From positions 68,382 through 132,381 of the forward strand of contig PAZH01000003.1 in NCBI GenBank assembly GCA_002716125.1: a stretch of DNA of 64,000 nt, in the 5' to 3' direction. Position 1 is the stretch's first letter. Each line of letters starts with the position of its first letter. Positions 57,662 through 64,000 of this stretch are shown here, piece by piece. Under the pieces are notes generated by a model, which was given only the letters and a program-made list of their open reading frames with translations, did not search any database and was not told the origin of the DNA. The stretch is from Rhodospirillaceae bacterium. Its GTDB lineage: Bacteria; Pseudomonadota; Alphaproteobacteria; UBA8366. Both the position numbers and the translations under genes were made by a program.

Positions 57662-60073
57662 TTAGTGGGTCGTCATCGCTCCGAGGTCGCCATCAGCCTC
57701 TTTTGACGCCACCGAGTCGACCGAGTCTTCCGGATTCCACTCGATTGGCGTCATCAATTCGGCCAATGCGTGCTCCAAGACTTCCTCGACGACAGAGACA
57801 GGAACAATCTCCAAATTCCGCTTAATGTTGTTCGGAATATCGGCGAGGTCTTTCACATTGTCCTTCGGAATTATAACTTTCTTGAGCCCGCCACGAAGAG
57901 CTGCGAGCATTTTTTCCTTCAAGCCGCCGATCGGTAAGACGCGACCTCGCAAAGTCACTTCGCCCGTCATCGCGACATCCTTACGGACGGGGATACCCGT
58001 GAGCACCGAAACAATAGACGTTACCATTGCGACACCCGCGGACGGACCGTCCTTTGGCGTGGCGCCTTCCGGAACGTGCACGTGGATATCGATCGTCTCG
58101 AAGGTCGTCGGCTTGATGCCGAATTCAGGCGCTCGACTTTTCACATAGGTCTCGGCAGCCTGTACCGATTCCTGCATCACATCGCCGAGTTTTCCTGTCT
58201 TTTGGATCTTGCCTTTACCGGGCGTCTTCGCGGATTCGATCGTTAACAACTCGCCGCCGACTTCCGTCCACGCAAGTCCTGTAACAGCGCCGACGATATT
58301 CTCTTCTTCGGCCTCGCCGAAGCGGAACTTGCGGATACCGCCGTACTTCTCGAGATTCCGGCTCGTAATACGGATCGTATCAACGCCCTCTTCCATGAGG
58401 ATTTCCTTAATCGATTTCCGTGCCACGTTGGCAATCTCGCGTTCGAGATTCCGAACGCCAGCCTCCCGCGTATAATAGCGAATCAGGTCGCGAAGTGCGC
58501 CGTCGGAAATCGACCATTCGTCGTCTTTCAGGCCATTCTCCTTGAGCTGCTTCGGCAGCAGGTGACGTTTCGCGATCTCGACCTTTTCGTCTTCCGTATA
58601 CCCAGGGATGCGAATGATTTCCATCCGGTCCAGCAACGGTGCCGGCATCCGCAAGGTATTCGCAGTCGTCACGAACATGACGTCGGAGAGATCGTAATCG
58701 ACCTCGAGATAGTGATCGGCAAACGTATTGTTTTGCTCGGGATCGAGAACTTCCAACAGCGCGGACGATGGATCGCCCCGCCAATCGGCGCCCAGCTTGT
58801 CGATCTCATCCAGCAAGAAGAGCGGGTTTGACGACTTCGCTTTCTTCATGCCTTGAATGACCTTGCCCGGCATTGAGCCGATATAGGTCCGGCGATGCCC
58901 GCGCACTTCAGCTTCATCTCGTACGCCGCCGAGCGACATCCGCACAAAATTCCGTCCCGTCGCGCGCGCAATCGATTTGCCGAGCGATGTCTTACCGACA
59001 CCCGGCGGTCCAACCAGGCAAAGGATCGGACCCTTCACCTTACGCATGCGTTGTTGGACAGCCAAATACTCAAGTATGCGGTCTTTAACCTTCTCAAGAC
59101 CATAATGGTCCTCATCCAGAACCGCCTGCGCGGCCCGCAAATCCTTACGGACACGCGTCCGCTTCTTCCACGGAATGGAAAGCAGCCAGTCCAGGTAATT
59201 TCGCACGACCGTCGATTCCGCCGACATCGGGCTCATGGACTTGAGCTTCTTCAGCTCCGCATTCGCCTTCTCACGCGCTTCTTTGGTCAGCTTAGTCTCT
59301 TTGATGCGATCTTCGATTTCAGCCGTCTCGTCGCGGCCGTCTTCCGTGTCTCCAAGCTCTTTCTGAATGGCCTTCAATTGCTCATTCAAATAATACTCGC
59401 GCTGCGTCTTCTCCATTTGGCGTTTGACGCGGCTGCGGATGCGTTTCTCCACCTGCATCACGCTGATCTCGCCTTCCATATGCGAGTAGACGCGTTCCAG
59501 GCGCTCAATCACACCTTCGGTTTCGAGAAGTTCCTGCTTGTCGGAAATCTTTAGCGAAAGGTGCTGCGCGACCGTATCGGCTAGTTTCCCGGCATCGTCG
59601 ATCTGATTGACCGAAATGAGGACTTCCGACGGCACTTTTTTATTCAGCTTGATGTACTGCTCGAACTCAGCGACCACCGCGCGCGTCAGCGCTTCAACTT
59701 CCTCTGGCTCAGCATCGTTGTCGACAATCGACTCGGCTTCAGCTTCGAAAAAAACTTCCTTATCGGTGAACCGCTTAATCTTCGCGCGCCGGTTTCCTTC
59801 GACCAGGACCTTTACGGTACCGTCCGGCAGTTTCAACAATTGCAGAACGGTGGCGATCGTACCCATGCGGAAAATGTCGTCGGTGCCGGGATCGTCCTGA
59901 GCCGCATTTTTTTGCGTCACAAGCAGGATTTGCTTGTCATCGTTCATGACGTCTTCCAACGCACGAACAGATTTATCGCGGCCGACAAAAAGCGGCACGA
60001 TCATATGGGGAAACACGACAATGTCCCGAAGCGGTAGGACGGGGAAAATTTGGTCGCCGGTCGACTCAAGCAT
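57662..60073 (-). CDS. lon: Lon, ATP-dependent serine protease
   Basis: This AAA+ protease degrades misfolded and regulatory proteins. The 803 residues comprise the LAN domain (about 10-200), a coiled-coil region (to ~300), Walker A GPPGVGKT at 355-362, LFLLDEIDK at 418-426 and the protease domain with Ser678 (KDGPSAGV) and Lys721 (GGLKEKML). It lies between clpX and hupB; a 7-bp hairpin is 29 bases before its start. Confidence 0.97.
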   Translation of the reverse strand: MLESTGDQIFPVLPLRDIVVFPHMIVPLFVGRDKSVRALEDVMNDDKQILLVTQKNAAQDDPGTDDIFRMGTIATVLQLLKLPDGTVKVLVEGNRRAKIKRFTDKEVFFEAEAESIVDNDAEPEEVEALTRAVVAEFEQYIKLNKKVPSEVLISVNQIDDAGKLADTVAQHLSLKISDKQELLETEGVIERLERVYSHMEGEISVMQVEKRIRSRVKRQMEKTQREYYLNEQLKAIQKELGDTEDGRDETAEIEDRIKETKLTKEAREKANAELKKLKSMSPMSAESTVVRNYLDWLLSIPWKKRTRVRKDLRAAQAVLDEDHYGLEKVKDRILEYLAVQQRMRKVKGPILCLVGPPGVGKTSLGKSIARATGRNFVRMSLGGVRDEAEVRGHRRTYIGSMPGKVIQGMKKAKSSNPLFLLDEIDKLGADWRGDPSSALLEVLDPEQNNTFADHYLEVDYDLSDVMFVTTANTLRMPAPLLDRMEIIRIPGYTEDEKVEIAKRHLLPKQLKENGLKDDEWSISDGALRDLIRYYTREAGVRNLEREIANVARKSIKEILMEEGVDTIRITSRNLEKYGGIRKFRFGEAEEENIVGAVTGLAWTEVGGELLTIESAKTPGKGKIQKTGKLGDVMQESVQAAETYVKSRAPEFGIKPTTFETIDIHVHVPEGATPKDGPSAGVAMVTSIVSVLTGIPVRKDVAMTGEVTLRGRVLPIGGLKEKMLAALRGGLKKVIIPKDNVKDLADIPNNIKRNLEIVPVSVVEEVLEHALAELMTPIEWNPEDSVDSVASKEADGDLGAMTTH

Positions 60074-60101
60074 TAGGCACCATCTTCTTCGATTAATTAG
60101 G

Positions 60102-60122
60102 TCGGCCGCTTAAGACGGCCGA
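60102..60122 (-). other. Intercistronic hairpin between clpX and lon
   Basis: TCGGCCG at 60102-60108 and CGGCCGA at 60116-60122 form a perfect 7-bp stem with a CTTAAGA loop. On the minus strand it lies 63 bases beyond the clpX stop and 29 bases before the lon ATG. There is no T-run, so it is more likely a partial terminator, an RNA-stability element or a lon leader structure. Confidence 0.4.
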
Positions 60123-60185
60123 TGACGAAAGTTCTACTTGGGCTCCGACACGCAGACCTTCAAGGGGTTGTCGTGCCGTATCCGA

Positions 60186-61451
60186 TCAAGCGCTCGATTC
60201 GAGGTCCTCGCGACGGTCCGCATAGATATACAGCGGCTCGGCACGTCCTTCGACGACTTCTCGATTAATGACAATCTCTTCTGCGCTCTCGAGCCCAGGC
60301 AATTCATACATTGGATCGAGCAGAATGCCCTCCATAATCGAGCGGAGCCCTCGCGCCCCGGTCTTGCGCGCGATCGCTTTCTGCGCAATTGCACGCAAAG
60401 CGTCTTCGGAGAACTCAAGCTGCACGCTCTCCATATCAAAGAGCCGTTGATATTGCTTGATCAACGCATTGCGCGGCTTGGTGAGAATTTCGACGAGCGC
60501 ATCCTCATCGAGGTCCGTCAACGTCGCCAAAACCGGAAGACGTCCGACGAATTCGGGGATAAGGCCAAACTTCAGCAAATCCTCAGGTTCGACATCGATC
60601 AGAATATCACCGATTTCATGGTCGTCCGGTCCGCGTACATCGGCGCCAAATCCGATGGCAGAGCCTTTAAACCGCGACGAAATGATTTTCTCCAATCCGG
60701 AAAATGCCCCGCCGCAAATGAAGAGAATGTTGGTCGTATCGACCTGCAAGAACTCTTGTTGCGGATGCTTGCGCCCGCCTTGCGGCGGAACGCTGGCGAC
60801 AGTGCCTTCCATGATTTTCAGCAACGCCTGCTGAACGCCTTCGCCCGACACATCTCTGGTAATGGAGGGGTTGTCGGATTTACGGCTAATCTTGTCGACT
60901 TCGTCAATGTAGACGATGCCGCGCTGTGCCCGTTCGACGTTGTAGTCGGCCGATTGCAGCAACTTCAAAATGATGTTTTCGACGTCTTCACCAACATATC
61001 CAGCTTCGGTCAGCGTGGTGGCATCCGCCATGGTGAATGGCACATCGAGAATCCGCGCCAGGGTTTGCGCCAACAAGGTTTTGCCACAGCCGGTCGGACC
61101 GATCAGCAGAATGTTCGACTTCGCGAGTTCCACATCACTATTCTTCCCGCCGTGGCTCAGGCGTTTGTAGTGATTGTGTACCGCGACCGAAAGCACCCGT
61201 TTCGCATGCGCTTGGCCGATGACATAGTCATCGAGAACTTGGCGAATTTCCTTCGGCGTTGGAACCCCGTCGCTCGACTTCGAGACCGTCGCCTTATGAT
61301 CTTCCTTGATGATGTCCATGCACAATTCAACGCATTCATCGCAGATGAATACGGTCGGGCCGGCGATCAGCTTGCGGACCTCGTGCTGGCTCTTGCCGCA
61401 AAACGAGCAATAGAGCGTATTTTTAGAGTCGCCGTTGCTGGACTTCGTCAT
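60186..61451 (-). CDS. clpX: ClpX, ATPase subunit of the ClpXP protease
   Basis: This AAA+ unfoldase feeds substrates to ClpP. The 421 residues begin with a zinc-binding domain (Cys15, 18, 37, 40); Walker A GPTGCGKT is near 120, Walker [11 protein letters not shown] near 185, and sensor/pore residues follow. It lies downstream of clpP across a 220-base gap in which I see no gene; that gap should hold its own promoter. Confidence 0.97.
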   Translation of the reverse strand: MTKSSNGDSKNTLYCSFCGKSQHEVRKLIAGPTVFICDECVELCMDIIKEDHKATVSKSSDGVPTPKEIRQVLDDYVIGQAHAKRVLSVAVHNHYKRLSHGGKNSDVELAKSNILLIGPTGCGKTLLAQTLARILDVPFTMADATTLTEAGYVGEDVENIILKLLQSADYNVERAQRGIVYIDEVDKISRKSDNPSITRDVSGEGVQQALLKIMEGTVASVPPQGGRKHPQQEFLQVDTTNILFICGGAFSGLEKIISSRFKGSAIGFGADVRGPDDHEIGDILIDVEPEDLLKFGLIPEFVGRLPVLATLTDLDEDALVEILTKPRNALIKQYQRLFDMESVQLEFSEDALRAIAQKAIARKTGARGLRSIMEGILLDPMYELPGLESAEEIVINREVVEGRAEPLYIYADRREDLESSA

Positions 61452-61671
61452 AAGGTGGTTATCCGTTCGTTGCCGTCTTAGGCAGGTATGTTAGCCAAAC
61501 AAACTCTAGGTGAACAATCACAAAAATGATGGCACACGAATAGTTAACGGAGACTTAAACGCAATTGTCCCGAAGCCTTATTCTGTGCCGAGTCGCTCGT
61601 TCCCTAAACATTAAGGAAATTCGAGCAAGCGTTATGCCACTAGCGCAAACGAGCGCTTTTCGTCGTGGAAT

Positions 61672-62343
61672 TTAACTCTCGGAGCCCGAATCGCCTGAAT
61701 CGCCGCCGTCGGTAACCGCCGCCTCTTCTTCGTCAGCGCGGGCCGTTTCGACCTTATCGATAAGACCGAAATCCTTCGCATCTTCCGCCGACATAAAGTT
61801 GTCGCGCTCAACCGCCGCTTCGATCGTTTCGTAATCCTGGCCGGTGTGCTTCATGTAAATTTCGTTCAGGCGCTTACGCAGATTCAAAATTTCGCGCGCG
61901 TGGATCTCAATATCGCTCGCCTGACCTTGGAAGCCCCCGGACGGTTGATGCAGCATAATACGACTGTTCGGCAGACAATACCGTTTGCCCGCCGCACCGG
62001 CTGCCAAAAGCAATGAGCCCATCGACGCCGCCTGGCCCAGACAAACCGTCGACACGTCCGGCTTGATGTATTGCATTGTGTCGTAGATCGACAGTCCCGA
62101 GGTCACGACACCTCCCGGCGAATTGATGTAAAAGGCAATATCCTTGTTCGGGTTTTCCGACTCCAGAAACAGCAACTGTGCTGAAATCACACTCGCAACC
62201 GCATCATTCACCGGCCCCGTTAAGAAGATAATCCGCTCTTTAAGCAGCCGGGAGTAAATATCGTAAGAACGCTCGCCCCGATTGGTCTGCTCGACCACAA
62301 TCGGGATAAGCGCATTCATCTGGATGTCGTCATAAAATGTCAT
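61672..62343 (-). CDS. clpP: ClpP, ATP-dependent Clp protease proteolytic subunit
   Basis: This is the tetradecameric serine protease core. The catalytic triad is Ser107 (GQAASMGS), His132 (MLHQPSGG) and Asp181 (VERDNFMS). The 223 residues include a Glu/Asp/Ser/Gly-rich tail of ~20 residues after the normal fold. It lies 37 bases after tig, the conserved tig-clpP-clpX-lon order. Confidence 0.97.
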   Translation of the reverse strand: MTFYDDIQMNALIPIVVEQTNRGERSYDIYSRLLKERIIFLTGPVNDAVASVISAQLLFLESENPNKDIAFYINSPGGVVTSGLSIYDTMQYIKPDVSTVCLGQAASMGSLLLAAGAAGKRYCLPNSRIMLHQPSGGFQGQASDIEIHAREILNLRKRLNEIYMKHTGQDYETIEAAVERDNFMSAEDAKDFGLIDKVETARADEEEAAVTDGGDSGDSGSES

Positions 62344-62380
62344 CGCGGTCTATCCGATCCTTTCGACCGAGCCGTTCGGC

Positions 62381-63820
62381 TCAGCTCTCTTCCTTCGCGT
62401 CATCCTTGGCTTTCGCCTTGGCCTTCGCCGCCGGTTTCTTCTTTGTCGTCTTCTTCTTGGCCGGCTTCTTATCAGCCTCGGCTTTCGCCTCTTCGGCCGG
62501 TGCGTCCGGGTCCGCCATCAATTCTTCCGGTGTAACCGATCGCTCGGAAACTTCCGCCATTTCCAATATGAAATCGACGACCTTGTCCTCGAAAATCGGT
62601 GCCCGAAGGCCGGCCATCGCTTGCTGGTTTTGTTGGAAATATTCCATCACCTGGCGTTCCTGACCGGGATACTTGCGAACCTCCTGCAACATCGCTTGGT
62701 TCACTTCCTCGGACGTCACGTCGATATTGTTAATGCGACCGATTTCCGCAAGGAGTAACCCAAGCCGTACACGGCGAACTGCAATTTTGCCGTATTCTTC
62801 TTTCAGCTCGTCTTCGGATTTTTCCTTGTCGTCGTCCTCAAGGCGGTCGTCTCGGCGCGCTTCCTCGAACTGCTCCCAAATCGCCTCGCTCTCCGTCTCC
62901 ACCATTCCCGGCGGCACTTCGAACTCATGGGACTCGTCCAATTGATCGAGCAATTCGCGCTTCAAACGGTTTCGCGAAAACATATTGTAGTTTTGTTCGA
63001 GCTGCTGGCGCGTCCCGTCCTTCAACTGATCCAAACTCTCCAAACCAAGCGATTTGGCCAGTTCATCATCGATTGGCGTGTCGACGCGTTCGCGAATTTC
63101 CTTAATATCAACCTCGAAAACGGCATCCTTGCCCTTCAAGTTCTCAGCCGGGTAGTCCTCAGGGAACGGCACATTAACCGTCACATGCTCTTCCGGTTTC
63201 GCTCCGACCAATTGATCTTCGAAACCTGGAATAAAACGGTTCGAACCCAGCGTCAGCTGAAAGTCTTCTGCCTTTCCGCCTTCAAACTCTTCGCCATCGA
63301 CGGATCCGACGAAATCGATCACGACGATATCGTCCTTGCGGGCCTTCCGGGCGCGTTTGATCGGTTCTGAACGAACGATCTCGGACGCGATATTGGACAT
63401 CGATTTTTCGATTTCCTCATCGCTGATATCGCAGGTGAGCTTTTCGAGCTTTATGGATTTGAAATCGATCGGTGTGATCTCCGGCATGATTTCGACCGCC
63501 ATTGTGTACTCGAGGTCTTCGCCATCCTCGAATTTCGTGACGTCGATTTTCGGTTGCGTCGCCGGTGTCAGACTCTCGTCTTCGATCGCCTTTGAGGACG
63601 ATTCCACAACCGCATCCTGGATCACATCGCCAAGGACAGCCTGGCCGTAGCGCTGGCGAAGAATCTTCGTCGGCACCTTACCTTGGCGGAAGCCTGGAAT
63701 ATTAACTTGTTGCCCGATTTCCGCGAGTTTCGCGAGAATGCGGTCTTCAATGTCGCCGGCCGGAATCGTAATTGCGAATTCGCGGCTCAAGCCTTCATTC
63801 TTTGTCTCTGTAACCTGCAT
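62381..63820 (-). CDS. tig: Trigger factor
   Basis: This ribosome-associated chaperone and peptidyl-prolyl isomerase binds near the exit tunnel. The 479 residues show the ribosome-binding segment with GFRQGKVPTKILRQRYG (about 43-60), the FKBP-like domain starting near 160 (DIVVIDFVGSVDGEEF) and the C-terminal helical arms. The last ~40 residues are a Lys/Ala-rich tail (DKKPAKKKTTKKKPAAKAKA and on), a common alphaproteobacterial addition. Confidence 0.95.
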   Translation of the reverse strand: MQVTETKNEGLSREFAITIPAGDIEDRILAKLAEIGQQVNIPGFRQGKVPTKILRQRYGQAVLGDVIQDAVVESSSKAIEDESLTPATQPKIDVTKFEDGEDLEYTMAVEIMPEITPIDFKSIKLEKLTCDISDEEIEKSMSNIASEIVRSEPIKRARKARKDDIVVIDFVGSVDGEEFEGGKAEDFQLTLGSNRFIPGFEDQLVGAKPEEHVTVNVPFPEDYPAENLKGKDAVFEVDIKEIRERVDTPIDDELAKSLGLESLDQLKDGTRQQLEQNYNMFSRNRLKRELLDQLDESHEFEVPPGMVETESEAIWEQFEEARRDDRLEDDDKEKSEDELKEEYGKIAVRRVRLGLLLAEIGRINNIDVTSEEVNQAMLQEVRKYPGQERQVMEYFQQNQQAMAGLRAPIFEDKVVDFILEMAEVSERSVTPEELMADPDAPAEEAKAEADKKPAKKKTTKKKPAAKAKAKAKDDAKEES

Positions 63821-63881
63821 GAACAGTACCGATCGACGTCTAGTTTTGACCTATAACAAATGCGCCCAGCTTGTTTGAGCT

Positions 63882-63966
63882 TGGTGCGGGCGGAGGGACT
63901 CGAACCCCCACGGATTTCTCCACGTGGACCTAAACCACGCGCGTCTACCAATTCCGCCACGCCCGC
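63882..63966 (-). tRNA. tRNA-Leu (TAG)
   Basis: An 85-nt tRNA with a long variable arm lies on the minus strand, with encoded CCA. Acceptor GCGGGCG pairs with CGCCCGC, the D-arm is GGCGGAATTGGTAGACGC, the anticodon loop TTTAGGT gives TAG, and the T-arm GGTTCGAGTCC follows. It is upstream of tig on the same strand. The last 34 bases of the window hold nothing I can identify. Confidence 0.95.
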
Positions 63967-64000
63967 GGAATTCGGTCTTCATCCGGGCGCATCGAGCGGC

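Noticed and set aside
60138..61481. 447-codon open frame antisense to clpX
   Set aside because: It mirrors clpX exactly, has no ribosome site and no recognisable domain; codon bias of clpX explains the open frame.
61501..61515. AAAC-N7-GAAC upstream of clpX, one base from the SOS box
   Set aside because: One half-site differs from consensus, and clpX is not an established LexA target; such near matches are expected by chance.

Overview
The window is a gene-dense stretch of an alphaproteobacterial chromosome. The evidence is the gene order moeA-lexA-comEC-gltX-gltA, lpxB-lpxI-lpxA-fabZ-skp-bamA-rseP-dxr-cdsA-uppS-frr-pyrH-tsf-rpsB-dnaE, lolDC-proS, nuoA-N-birA-coaX-rnj-mce and hupB-lon-clpX-clpP-tig, together with an SOS box of the alphaproteobacterial type (GAAC-N7-GAAC, the complement of GTTC-N7-GTTC). 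The arrangement is closest to what is known from Rhodospirillales-like organisms, but I cannot name the genus. Coding potential is high, base composition looks uniform and moderately GC-rich, and UGA is used as a normal stop. I see no insertion sequence, prophage or CRISPR array.

Layout. 1-4787: end of moeA, self-regulated lexA, convergent comEC, then gltX. 4788-6281: gltA with a good promoter and a strong terminator. 6280-19865 (minus): a long envelope and translation run, read from the rpsB promoter at about 19850: rpsB, tsf, pyrH, frr, uppS, cdsA, dxr, rseP, bamA, skp, fabZ, lpxA, lpxI, lpxB. It couples protein synthesis, undecaprenyl and phospholipid precursors, outer-membrane assembly and lipid A. 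lpxD, normally between skp and fabZ, is missing. 19887-23360: dnaE. 23555-25503 (plus): an MmgE/PrpD protein and greB. 25500-28777 (minus): proS, lolC, lolD. 28897-32687: a small secreted protein, an NCS2 purine permease, an intergenic stretch with a good small-RNA candidate, and a thiamine-diphosphate enzyme. 32732-50797 (minus): complete complex I operon nuoA-nuoN continuing into birA, coaX, rnj, mce and a DUF1467 protein. 51024-55693: accessory trio (molybdopterin oxidoreductase, amidase, TauD-type dioxygenase). 55830-57084: tRNA-Asp, a frameshifted unknown gene, tRNA-Val. 57197-63820 (minus): hupB, lon, clpX, clpP, tig, followed by tRNA-Leu.

The two most important anomalies are lesions. 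nuoD carries an in-frame TGA exactly where the family has a conserved tryptophan. The unknown gene between tRNA-Asp and tRNA-Val needs a one-base shift to read through. These may be sequence errors, since nuoD is normally essential to complex I, or real mutations; reads or RNA would decide.

The best new-biology candidate is the structured, promoter- and terminator-flanked RNA at about 30750-30906. I did not find a convincing new multi-gene defence or biosynthetic system.
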